Assembly: GCA_014879945.1 (NCBI GenBank)
Contig: JACSRE010000096.1
Location: forward strand, 1 to 34,959
DNA from: Myxococcus sp.
GTDB taxonomy: Bacteria; Myxococcota; Myxococcia; Myxococcales; Myxococcaceae
Direction of reading: 5' to 3'
DNA length: 34,959 nt
Of the stretch, positions 25,401-34,300 are shown piece by piece (position 1 is the stretch's first letter; every line of letters begins with the position of its first letter). The notes under the pieces were generated by a model. It saw only the letters and a list, made by a program, of their open reading frames with translations, was not told where the DNA came from and made no database searches. The position numbers and the translations under genes were made by a program.

Positions 25401-25645
25401 AGTGGAGCCCCGCGCCCTTCCTGGGCTTCGGCCTTCCGCCCGACCAGAACAACAACGAGTACGCGGTGGACTACCGGCCCGACGCGGGCAACCCGAACTA
25501 CGCCTTCCGGTTCAGCCTCGATGACGGGGGCACCTGGTGCTACGCCGACAACGACGGCAACGGCGCCAACGGCCTGGGCAACGCGTGGGACGGCTTCCGC
25601 GGAGACCTCACCGGCACCCCCAACCTCGGTGTCGTCACCCCGTAG
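22475..25645 (+). CDS. IPT/TIG-domain lipoprotein with seven cysteine-paired repeats
   Basis: A 1056-residue predicted surface lipoprotein (signal ends LAFAC, Cys17). An IPT/TIG immunoglobulin-like domain occupies about residues 30-115 (VMSVSPTSGPMTGGTTVTIN, then GSRFVDGATVTFGD). It is followed by seven repeats of about 130 residues. The repeat-opening cysteines of repeats 2-7 are C268, C401, C532, C666, C795 and C924. Each repeat then has an A.LGYG segment, a W.W..A.YN strand and a closing G.YTYCD.DG.QNGY motif. Repeat 1 (from about 122) lacks both the opening Cys and the closing Cys (TWRLADRDG), which suggests the two normally form a disulfide. In repeat 7 the closing Cys is moved by one (TWCYADNDG). 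The repeat unit is not one I can name; acidic DxDG elements hint at calcium binding. The codon pattern matches its neighbours. A role in surface display or adhesion is inference. Confidence 0.85.
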   Translation: MRLRLAVLGVLPLAFACPGPTNRPDAGAAIPPTVMSVSPTSGPMTGGTTVTINGSRFVDGATVTFGDAPGVQVVVQNALRLTVRTPAVTNAGRVAVTVTNPDGASGALPDAFTFEAPAGRTITEAIVTLPADTTDRTGAAMVQVGVNAQVEVPMVTKGAGQGTGVRGQVGFARTLSTPPSDADFTWTDATYSADADGAMAGDTARDVYGATVTVPGATTTGVTYRLAARFSTDNGATWRLADRDGLANGVQEAQLARLAVEPRGVDWCRMGGRTPAMAPPVVTLRGTQTGPTIFAQVFSMGRTEPMGAGAGVKGQLGYGAMGTSPSTWTWVDGAYNVDVGNNDEWQATLPNPGEGTYRFAWRFNLDDGAFTYCVNDGPSPTPFNEAQSGTLTVSTPGVDSCVLQFPNAAQALVGEAGPIAYGRVFAGGITDRLDGGAPAMITMELGTGPGGVMPDQASWSWGPATFNVEVMGGGAEFQARLPASPLGTYAFAFRARLASGAYTYCDLDGSQNGFQNNQTGVFRVAPFSFDECRLQFPAALTTYQGRPSELVFGQVFAPGVTSVAADAGAPAGLEAELGFGPDGGDPSAPDAGWSWTAATFNVPVMGGGAEYQSRLTGPAPGAYSYAYRVRYQSGAWTYCDRDGASNGYQAAQAGGLTARAFDVDECFVDTTALTSAPSMPLATPYLARVRVPTLTEAMGQGAGVTAEIGYGPIGSLPSTWTSWTAAAFDADAMAFDRYAGSFTAPGALATYDVAFRFRVGARPFVYCDRDGQQNGYSSAMAAQLTVSNSVAISACQLLTPSAFMLASGSPLSVSVNVAGTGTAAPGAAPGLRAQIGMGAQDDASTSPLWGWANATYLNDVSGRDVYGLTFQPSYTGLRAVSARVSADDGMTWTYCDLNGSDQNGYEVSQQYNVTVERHTSIQFCKLQFPYTVSLDAGTSRVYGQVFQSGLTPDAGAPVRAQFGIGARNNEPALAWQWSPAPFLGFGLPPDQNNNEYAVDYRPDAGNPNYAFRFSLDDGGTWCYADNDGNGANGLGNAWDGFRGDLTGTPNLGVVTP

Positions 25646-25690
25646 GCGGGCTCGTCAGGCCTCGAAGACTGGCGAGTCGGTGGATCGCGG

Positions 25691-25719
25691 TTGACACACG
25701 GGGCCTCGAAACGTAGAAA
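25691..25719 (+). promoter_or_regulatory. sigma70-type promoter of the tRNA-Val/tRNA-Asp unit
   Basis: A perfect -35 TTGACA is followed after exactly 17 bases by TAGAAA (4 of 6 match to TATAAT). Transcription would start near 25726, about 20 bases before the first tRNA. Strong consensus promoters are normal for stable RNA genes. Confidence 0.75.
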
Positions 25720-25746
25720 CCGCGCGGTCGAAAGCAGGGCTGAGCA

Positions 25747-25818
25747 GGGCGGATAGCTCAGCGGTAGAGCGTCGCCCTTACACGGCGAGGGTCGCAGGTT
25801 CGAAACCTGCTCCGCCTA
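25747..25818 (+). tRNA. tRNA-Val (anticodon TAC)
   Basis: A complete cloverleaf can be folded: acceptor GGGCGGA/TCCGCCT with one G-T pair at the end, D-stem GCTC/GAGC, anticodon stem TCGCC/GGCGA around loop CTTACAC (anticodon TAC at 25779-25781), and T-stem GCAGG/CCTGC with TTCGAAA. The discriminator is A at 25818. The 3' CCA is not encoded and must be added enzymatically. It shares a transcript with tRNA-Asp 36 bp downstream. Confidence 0.95.
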
Positions 25819-25854
25819 AGCTGAGGTAGGACAAGTGAATAAGCAGCTCCATTT

Positions 25855-25928
25855 GGGGAGTTAGTTCAGCTGGTTAGAACGTCGGCCTGTCACGCCGAAG
25901 GTCAGGGGTTCAAGTCCCCTACTCCTCG
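25855..25928 (+). tRNA. tRNA-Asp (anticodon GTC)
   Basis: The cloverleaf folds with acceptor GGGGAGT/ACTCCTC (one G-T pair), D-stem GTTC/GAAC, anticodon stem TCGGC/GCCGA around loop CTGTCAC (anticodon GTC at 25889-25891), and T-stem AGGGG/CCCCT with TTCAAGT. The discriminator is G, an identity base for aspartate. CCA is not encoded. It is the second gene of the two-tRNA unit and is followed directly by an intrinsic terminator. Confidence 0.95.
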
Positions 25929-25937
25929 CAGAGAACG

Positions 25938-25975
25938 AGCCCCGGAAGCCGAAAGGTTTCCGGGGCTTGTCTTTT
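25938..25975 (+). terminator. Intrinsic terminator after the tRNA unit
   Basis: A near-perfect hairpin of 13 pairs: AGCCCCGGAA at 25938-25947 pairs with TTCCGGGGCT at 25958-25967. The stem is extended by one G-T and two C-G pairs that close a GAAA tetraloop at 25951-25954. It is followed by TGTCTTTTC. It is the clearest rho-independent terminator in the window. The following 213 bases up to the next gene show nothing else. Confidence 0.9.
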
Positions 25976-26188
25976 CAGAAGCAGGGGCCGCGACGGCTCC
26001 AACCCCGAACTCGAACGTGCCAATCGCGTGACTGCCTCCGCCGCGGAAGACGTGCTGGTGGAGCCCGCCGAAGCAACGGAAGAGGAGCACCACGAGTTGC
26101 ACGGACCGCACGCCGTCGACGGCTGCGTCGCGCACCCGCACCACGGTTCTCTCTTCTCGCCTCAGCCGACGCGTGCGACGCAGAGCCC

Positions 26189-26788
26189 ATGCCGCCCGTC
26201 ACGGTCGACCCCGCCAAGGTGCACGAGTTCGCCGACGCCGCCCGGTTCTCGCGCTGGCTCGCCAGGCACCACGCGAGCGAGACCGAGGTGTGGATCAAGC
26301 TCGACAAGGTCGACTCGGGCCTCGCCTCAATCACGCCACGCGAGGCCATCGACGTCGCCCTCTGCTGGGGGTGGATCGACGCCATCAGGAAGCGCTTCGA
26401 CGAGCGCAGCTACCTGCAGCGCTACACCCCGCGAGGCAAGAAGAGCACCTGGAGCCAGATCAACGTCGACAACGTCGCGCGGCTCGTCGCCAGCGGTCAG
26501 ATGACCGCACACGGCCTGCGTGAGGTGGAGGCCGCGAAGGCCGACGGCCGCTGGGCGCGCGCCTACGGGAGCGGCAAGGGCTTGAAGACCCCCGACGAGC
26601 TCCAGGCCGCGATCGACGCCAACCCTCGAGCGCGTCAGGCCTTCGCGACGCTCAGCGCGCAGAACCGCTTCGCCCTCGCCTTTCGGGTGCACAACCTCAA
26701 GACCGAGGCCGGCAAGAAGAAGCGCGTCGCGGCGTTCGTCGAGATGCTCGCGCGCGGCCAGACCCCGTACCCGCAGCGCAAGAAGTGA
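26189..26788 (+). CDS. YdeI/OmpD-associated family protein
   Basis: A 199-residue soluble protein of the YdeI family. Diagnostic segments are FADAARFSRWLARHHASETE, VWIKLDKVDSG, the strongly conserved AIDVALCWGWIDAIRKRFDE, and QRYTPRGKKSTWSQINVDNV. The C-terminal half is helical and ends in a basic tail (YPQRKK). Family members have been linked to protection against antimicrobial peptides or bacteriocins and to general stress, but no biochemical activity is established. ATG 26189 is used because conserved family sequence begins within a few residues of it. The gene converges on the M28 peptidase gene with only six bases between the stops. Confidence 0.85.
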   Translation: MPPVTVDPAKVHEFADAARFSRWLARHHASETEVWIKLDKVDSGLASITPREAIDVALCWGWIDAIRKRFDERSYLQRYTPRGKKSTWSQINVDNVARLVASGQMTAHGLREVEAAKADGRWARAYGSGKGLKTPDELQAAIDANPRARQAFATLSAQNRFALAFRVHNLKTEAGKKKRVAAFVEMLARGQTPYPQRKK

Positions 26789-26794
26789 GCAGAC

Positions 26795-29077
26795 TCACGG
26801 GAGCCTCACCTTCGAGAAGCCCACCGTGGTGTCGCCAGTCTGCGAGGGCGTCGCGTTGGGTGGCCGCGCGGCGATCAGCGGGGCAGCGTCGTGAGGCAGT
26901 TGGTAGCGCTGCTGCGCCACCCAGACGTCGACCGGCCGCATCGAGTCGAAGTGCAGCGTCACCGCCGTGCCCCCGCAGTCGCGCGTGCAGCAGGCGTAGA
27001 GGGTGCCGGCGTTCGCGCCGCTCGAGGCCTTGGGCGTGTACCCGAACCCATCGACCTCGAGGCGCGTCAGCCCCGCGCCGCGGGGGATCACCACGAAGCG
27101 CCGATCGGCCTCGAGCACGTCGTCGAAGACCAGCCGCACGGCCCGCCCCTGCCCTTCGACGGTGGTGGTGAACGACGCGGTCGGCGGCGGGCTCCGGGTG
27201 GGCCCGGCCTCGGCGATGAAGGCTTCGCTGAAGGCCACCGGCCAGGCGCGCTCACGGGTCTCTGAGAACGGCGCCACTTGCTTGAAGGTGGTCGGGAGCG
27301 CGCCCGGAGTGTCGATGACCCAGCGGCCTCTGCCGGCGACGTGATCGTCCACCCAGGTGAGGTTGAGCCGCTGCGGCGCGTCGGGGCTGTACGCCGGCAC
27401 AAGCCCCGCGGTGAACGCGGCGCCGAGCGCCAGCGCGGCCAACAGGCTCGCGGTGAGAAGCCACGCCCGTCGGCTCCATTCGAGCGCCGCGAGCAGCGGG
27501 AGCGCCGACACCGCGGCGAACCCCACCGGCACCGTGAACGCCGGGTGCAGCGACAAGCCCTGCACCGGCTCCAACAGCCGGGCGAGCGGCAGCCAGTGGA
27601 GCAGCGCGGCGAACGACGCGACGGCGAGCGCGAGAGTCCCCGCCAGCCCGCGCCAGGCCTCGGCCCGACGGCTCTGCCCCAGCACCAGCGGCGCGGCGAC
27701 GAGCGCCGGAAAGAGGAACATCGGGCTCGCGCCAGGCGCCAGGACGGCGGTGAGGGCGGCCAGCCCCGCCAACCAGCTCCACGCCGACAACGCCATCAGC
27801 CGCGGGCCCGCGGCACGCGAGGCCAGCACCGTCACCGCGCCGACCCCGAGCGCGAGCGCTCCACGGAGGACCGCTGGCGTGGCGTACGAGGGGTCGGCGT
27901 TGCCCGACACCTTCGCGGCCAGCGCGTGCAACGCCCAGCCCAAGAGCGCGCCCCCTCCCACCACGAACAACGGGGCGCCCCCGGCGAGCAGCCGGCGGCC
28001 CAGCGTGCTCGGCACCCCACGAGACACCACGGCCGACACGAGGATCATCAACAGCGCCAGCGCGCCCAGCGGCGGCGCCCACGCCTGCGGCAGGCGCGGC
28101 ACGAAGACGCCCAACACCGACCACGAGATCGAGTCGTCGCCCTCGAGCGCGGCGAAGTCGGCCTCGAGCAGGCCCTCGGTGATGGCCAGCAGGTTGTCGC
28201 CCTGGTGTTGCAGCGTCGCCGCGCTGACGTTGGCCCGGCGGTCGAGCGGCGTGTGGTAGTGCGCGCCGTTCTCGAGGAACGCGAGGTTGAACGAGGTGAG
28301 GCCCGCGTCGATGAAGAGCGTCAGGTCGGTGTCGTTGGGCAGCTTCTTGTAGACGAGGTTCGAGAGCGAGCTCGTCATCGGCAGCGGCGCGCGGCGGGCG
28401 TAGAGCGAGATCAACGGACCATCACCGCCGCTGGTCTGAAACAGGCTGCTGAGGCCCGAGGTGCCCCGCGCCTCGACGTTCACCACCGCGCCGATCCGGG
28501 GCCTGGCCTCGGGGTTCGACAGGTACGCCTGAGCGCCCAGGAGGCCCGCCTCTTCGCCATCGGTGATGAGCGCGAACACCGGGTGCCTCGTGGCGAGGCC
28601 CCGGGCCTTCAGCACCCGAAGGGTCTCGAGCACCGCGGCGACGCCCGAGAGATCGTCTCCGGCGCCCGGGCCGGCGGGCACGGAGTCGTAGTGGGCGAGC
28701 AGCGCGACCGCGGGGCCGTCACCCTCGACGATGGGCGCGACGATGTTCTCGACGGTCGCGCACGAGAAGACGTCGTACCGGGTGGAGCCGCGACACCCGC
28801 GGCCCCGCTCGACCCGGGCCGTCACCCCGAGCGCCGCGAACTCGGCGAGCACTCGATCGCGCACCGCTGCGTTCTCAGGCGTCGACACCGGGTGCGGCAG
28901 CTCGGGATGCCCGAGCAGTCGAGCGAGCGTGGCGTCGGCGCGGGCGGCCGAGAAGGTGTCGAGCGGCGCGTCGAGGCCACGAACGACCGGCGAGGGCACC
29001 GCGAGGTTCCAGAGCGCGACGGCCGCCGCCACCGGGAGCACCAGGCGCACCACCACCGCGAGCGGCTTTGGGCTCAT
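26795..29077 (-). CDS. Membrane-anchored M28-family metallopeptidase
   Basis: A 760-residue zinc peptidase. An N-terminal hydrophobic segment (about 8-28) anchors an extracytoplasmic M28 domain. Its zinc ligands appear in order: H129 (LLAHYDSVPAG), D141 (GAGDDLSGV), the Glu pair near 175 (ITDGEEAGLLG), the acidic residue in VVNVEARGTSG, and the His in ENGAHYHTPLD near 276. After about residue 320 there are roughly eight hydrophobic segments and then a soluble C-terminal domain of about 160 residues. This layout resembles the M28 proteins related to eukaryotic ER/vacuolar aminopeptidases. It probably removes N-terminal residues from exported peptides; the specificity is unknown. The PEGA-protein gene ends 20 bp upstream on the same strand. 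Confidence 0.85.
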   Translation of the reverse strand: MSPKPLAVVVRLVLPVAAAVALWNLAVPSPVVRGLDAPLDTFSAARADATLARLLGHPELPHPVSTPENAAVRDRVLAEFAALGVTARVERGRGCRGSTRYDVFSCATVENIVAPIVEGDGPAVALLAHYDSVPAGPGAGDDLSGVAAVLETLRVLKARGLATRHPVFALITDGEEAGLLGAQAYLSNPEARPRIGAVVNVEARGTSGLSSLFQTSGGDGPLISLYARRAPLPMTSSLSNLVYKKLPNDTDLTLFIDAGLTSFNLAFLENGAHYHTPLDRRANVSAATLQHQGDNLLAITEGLLEADFAALEGDDSISWSVLGVFVPRLPQAWAPPLGALALLMILVSAVVSRGVPSTLGRRLLAGGAPLFVVGGGALLGWALHALAAKVSGNADPSYATPAVLRGALALGVGAVTVLASRAAGPRLMALSAWSWLAGLAALTAVLAPGASPMFLFPALVAAPLVLGQSRRAEAWRGLAGTLALAVASFAALLHWLPLARLLEPVQGLSLHPAFTVPVGFAAVSALPLLAALEWSRRAWLLTASLLAALALGAAFTAGLVPAYSPDAPQRLNLTWVDDHVAGRGRWVIDTPGALPTTFKQVAPFSETRERAWPVAFSEAFIAEAGPTRSPPPTASFTTTVEGQGRAVRLVFDDVLEADRRFVVIPRGAGLTRLEVDGFGYTPKASSGANAGTLYACCTRDCGGTAVTLHFDSMRPVDVWVAQQRYQLPHDAAPLIAARPPNATPSQTGDTTVGFSKVRLP

Positions 29078-29096
29078 GTCGTCTTTCGACCGCGCG

Positions 29097-29579
29097 TCAC
29101 TTCGTTCGGCCCTCGGCCGCTTCGCGCTCGAGATCTTCGTCGACGAACTCGGCCGGCACGCTGGGGATGAGGGGACCGTACGGGTGCAGCGGCCCGTCGT
29201 CCTCCTCGTAGAGATCGATGTCCATCGAGCCGGCGTCGATGACCCCGCCGTCGGAGCGCCGCTTGAGCTTCCGACGCACCAGGGTGACCGCGACGCGCGC
29301 CTCGACCCCCCCGGGGAACGAGCCCTTCCAGGTGCGGTAGCCCGGCAGCGAGAGCTCGAACAGCACCGGCTCCTTCGGCCAGGTGTTGTCGCCGAACCAC
29401 GGGGTCGCTCCGACGTTCTTGCCCTCGATCGAGAGCGCCGCGCCCGCCGGGGTGGTCACGATGCTCAGGGTGCCCCCTCGCTGCGCCCCCCGCGCGGAGC
29501 TTTGCTGGAGCCAGAAGGCCGCGCCGCCGACCAGCAGCAGCCCGACCAGGCCGATCACGATCACCACCCGGGCGTTCAT
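29097..29579 (-). CDS. Membrane-anchored PEGA-domain protein
   Basis: A 160-residue protein with an N-terminal transmembrane anchor (VVIVIGLVGLLLVGGAAFWL) and a PEGA-type beta-sandwich from about 37 to 105 (TLSIVTTPAGAALSIEGKNV, then PVLFELSLPGYRTWKG). The C-terminal 50 residues are acidic and low in complexity. PEGA domains are small extracytoplasmic modules, often linked to S-layers or myxobacterial kinases; here the domain stands alone. ATG 29579 gives a proper anchor directly at the N-terminus; a longer open frame upstream has no support. It is co-oriented with the downstream M28 peptidase gene and divergent from uridine kinase, leaving a 139-bp shared upstream region with no clear promoter. 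Confidence 0.8.
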   Translation of the reverse strand: MNARVVIVIGLVGLLLVGGAAFWLQQSSARGAQRGGTLSIVTTPAGAALSIEGKNVGATPWFGDNTWPKEPVLFELSLPGYRTWKGSFPGGVEARVAVTLVRRKLKRRSDGGVIDAGSMDIDLYEEDDGPLHPYGPLIPSVPAEFVDEDLEREAAEGRTK

Positions 29580-29718
29580 GGGCCGTACTGTGCCCAACTC
29601 CGGGCCACACCTCATGTTTTCCCTTCGCTTCAGCCGCGGCCATGGGTGGCATGCGACGGCCTGCTCCCCGGCGCAGTGGCCCATGGCGTGCCCGGCGGGC
29701 CTGCGGTACGCGCGGCCC

Positions 29719-30427
29719 ATGCTCGCTGCCCGCGCCGATCGACCCGAAGCCGTTGCGTTGGCCGAGCTGACGACCGGCGATGGCGTCGAGCAGTGGAAGG
29801 CCACGCTGCGCGCGGGCCGGCGCCTGCTCATCGGCGTCGCGGGGGGCTCCGGCTCAGGCAAGACGACCCTCGCGCACCACCTCGCGCAGACCTTCGGCGA
29901 CGAGCTCAGCTGCCTCGTCATGCAGGACTCGTTCTACATCGACCAGTCGGCGCGCTTCGACGGCGACGGCGGCAGCGTCAACTTCGACCACCCCTCGAGC
30001 CTCGACTTCGAGCTGCTGGAGGCGCAGCTGCGCGCGCTCCGGGCGGGCCAGCCCGTCGAGGTGCCGCACTACGACTTCGCGACCCACCGGCGCCTGGCCA
30101 GCACCACCCCGCTGGCCTCACGCGCGCTGATCGTCGTCGACGGCACCTTGATCCTCGACGCGCCCGGGGTGCGGCCCTTGTTCGACGTCGCCGTCTTCGT
30201 GGAGTGCCCGGAAGAGGTGCGCTTCGCCCGCCGCCTCGAGCGCGACGTGCGGGAGCGGGGGCGGACGCCCGACGGCGTTCACCGGCAGTTCCACCGGCAG
30301 GTCAAGCCGATGCACGACGCGTGGGTCGAGCCCTCGAAGGTGCACGCCGACGTGCGGGTGGGCGGCCTCGAGCCCATCGCGGCGTCGATGCAGCGGGTGC
30401 TCGCGCGCGTGTCGGTGGACGAGCGGC

Positions 30428-30444
<17 letters not shown>
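29719..30444 (+). CDS. udk: Uridine/cytidine kinase-type protein
   Basis: A 241-residue P-loop kinase expected to phosphorylate uridine or cytidine in pyrimidine salvage. The P-loop is GVAGGSGSGKTTLAHHLAQ (about 43-60), followed by the family motifs MQDSFYID, NFDHPSSLDFELL, VPHYDFATHRR and DGTLIL. The lid-like RRLERDVRERGRTPDGVHRQ is present. ATG 29719 is the most likely start; alternative in-frame ATGs upstream would add a poorly conserved leader. It has about 30 residues more than typical Udk before the P-loop. Its last 17 bases overlap the convergent nadC 3' end. Confidence 0.85.
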
Positions 30445-31297
<853 letters not shown>

Positions 31298-31306
31298 GTC
31301 GGCGCC

Positions 31307-34300
31307 TCAGCGCTTCCTCTTGCCGGCCGGCTTCCGGGTCGCGGCCGCCTTCTTCGACACGACCTGCTTCTTCGGGGCCGGCTTCTTCGCGGGTGTCGGC
31401 TTCTTCTTCGGCGCCGGCTTCTTCGCAGGCGTCGGCTTCTTCCTTGGCGCAGCCTTCTTCTTCGGTGCGGCCGCCGTCTTCTTCGCCGGAGCCGGCCTCT
31501 TCTTCGCCGCCGGCTTGTCGTCTTCCTGCTTGGCGGCGTTGAACTCGCGCACGGCGTCATCGACCAGGCCCATGTTCATGTAGGCCACGCCGAGATCGCG
31601 GTGATCCTGCGACGAGAGCCCCTCCTTGGTGCCCTCGCGGAGCTTGTCGAGCGCCTCACGCACCTGCTGATCGGGCTCCCCGGGCGGCACCGTCATGTCC
31701 GACAGCTCGTCCTTGAGCTCTTCGCCCAGGTTGACGGGCCCCGCGGCCGGCGGCGCGACCCGGACCTCGACGGGGGCGATGCGCTTGAGGTTGTCGTGCA
31801 GCTTGCCCACGCGGCTCTCGAGCTCGGCGATGCGGGCCTTGTCCTTCTCGACGACGTCGGCGGGGGCGCGGGTGGCGTAGTTCGGGTTCTCGAACTTCTT
31901 CTGAATCTGCGCCCGCTCGGCCTCCGACTTGCCGATCTCCTTCTTGAGGCGCTCGCGCTCCTCGGCGAGATCGACCAGCCCGGCGAGGGGCACGAAGATC
32001 TCCATCTGGTGGCGAATCTCGGCGGCCGCCTGCGGAGGCTTGGTGCCGAGCTTCTCGACCGTCAGCTTGGCCAGGCCGGCCAGGGGCATCACGTAGTGCC
32101 GGTAGGTGTCGAGCGTCTGCCGCACGGTGGCGTCGCCGCTCTGCACCGACGCGGCGATGCGCAGCGAGGGCGCGAGGTTCGACTCACCGCGAATGGTGCG
32201 AATGCCCTCGATGGCGGTGATGACGGGCGCCATCAGCGCCTCGGCGGCCTCGTCGCGGAGCCGCTCGTCGGGCCTGGGGTACTCGGCGATGGCGATGGAG
32301 TCGACCGCGTGCGCCATCGGCAGCTTCTGCCAGATCTCTTCGGTGATGAACGGCGCGAACGGGTGGAGCAGCCGCAGCACCCGATCGAGGCAGAACACGA
32401 AGGTCGCGCGGGTCGAGGTCTTGGCGGCGTCGTCGTCACCGTAGAGCGAGCCCTTCGAGAGCTCGATGTACCAGTCGCAGAGCTCGCCCCAGATGAACTG
32501 GTAGAGCGTCGAGGTGGCGTCGCTGAAGGCGTAGCGCTCGAGCGCCTCGTTCGTCTCACGCACCGCGCGATCGAGCCGCGACAGCAACCACCGGTCGGCG
32601 AGGCTGAGCGCGCGCTCCTTGATGAACACCCGGCCGTCGTCCTGGAAGTCGCCCAGGTTCATCATGCCGAAGCGGGTCGCGTTCCACAGCTTGTTGCAGA
32701 AGGCCTTGTAGCCGCCGATGCGATCGATCGAGAGCTTGATGTCGCGGCCCTGCTGGGTGAGCGCGGCGAGGGTGAAGCGCAGCGCGTCGGCGCCCATGGG
32801 CTCGAGGCCCCTGGGGTACTTGTTCTTGATGCTGGCGGGCAGGCGCTCGGCCGGCGCGCCCTGAATGATGTCGAGGGGGTCGATCACGTTCCCCTTCGTC
32901 TTCGACATCTTCTCGCCCTTCTCGTCCCGCACCATCGCGTGCAGGTAGACGGTGCGGAACGGCACGTCGTCCATGAAGTGCAGGCCCATCATCATCATGC
33001 GGGCGACCCAGAAGAAGATGATGTCGTGGCCGGTCTCCATCACCGAGTTCGGGTACCAGGCCTTCAGGTCGGGCGCGTTGACGTCGGGCCAGCCGAGCGT
33101 CGAGAACGGCCACAGCGCCGAGCTGAACCAGGTGTCGAGCACGTCGGGGTCCTGCACCCACTGGCCTTCGGCGGGCGGCTCCTTCGACACCACCGGCGTC
33201 GCGTTCTCGAAGTCGACCTGGCTGTCGGCGCCGACGGGGAACCACGCGGGGATCTGGTGGCCCCACCACAGCTGCCGAGACACGCACCAGTCCTGAATGT
33301 TCTCGAGCCAGCGGTTGAAGGTCGCCGTCCACATGTCGGGCACGAAGACGGTGCGGCCGTCGGCCACCGCCTGGAGCGCGCGCTCGGCCAGGGGCTTGAC
33401 CTTCACGTACCACTGGCGTGACAGGCGCGGCTCCACCGGCACGCCGCTGCGCTGCGACTTCGCCAGGGGCAGCTTGTGCGGCTTCTCTTCGACGAGCAGC
33501 TCGAGGGCCGTCAGATCTTCGAGCACCTTCTTGCGCGCGGCGAAGCGCTCGAGCCCCTGGTACGGCCCGCCGTTCTCGTTGACGTAGGCCGTCTCGGTGA
33601 AGATGTTGATCATCGGCAGGTCGTTGCGGAGCCCGGTCGCGTAGTCGTTGTGATCGTGCGCGGGCGTCACCTTCACCACGCCGGTGCCGAACTTCGGGTC
33701 GACCAGGATCGGGTCGGCGATGATGGGGATCTTCCGGTTCACCAGCGGCAGCACCACGTTCTTGCCGATGAGGTGCTGGTAGCGCTCGTCGTCGGGGTGC
33801 ACCGCCACCGCCGTGTCACCCAGCATCGTCTCGGGCCGGGTGGTGGCCACCACCAGCTTCTCGGTCGAGCCCTCGACGGGGTACGCGATGCTCCACAGCG
33901 TGCCGTTGGTCTCTTCGTTGTCGACCTCGAGATCGGACAGCGCCGTGCGCAGCACCGGGTCCCAGTTGATGAGCCGGTTGGCGCGGTAGATGAGCCCTTC
34001 TTGGTGGAGGCGAACGAAGACCTCTTTCACCGCCTCGGACACCCCGTCGTCCATGGTGAAGCGCTCGCGCGACCAGTCGAGCGAGGCGCCGAGCAGGCGG
34101 TGCTGCTGGCCGATGCGCTCGCCGTACTGCTGCTTCCAAGCCCACACGCGCTTGAGGAACTCTTCGCGCCCGAGATCGTGCCGAGACTTCTTCTCGGTCT
34201 TCATCAGCTCGCGCTCGACCACCATCTGGGTCGCGATGCCGGCGTGATCGGTGCCCGGCAGCCACAGGCAGTTGAAGCCGCTCATCCGCTTCCACCGCGT

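Noticed and set aside
25747-25928. tRNA genes as an integration site of a mobile element
   Set aside because: No integrase, no direct repeat of a tRNA 3' end and no change in gene style was seen on either side.
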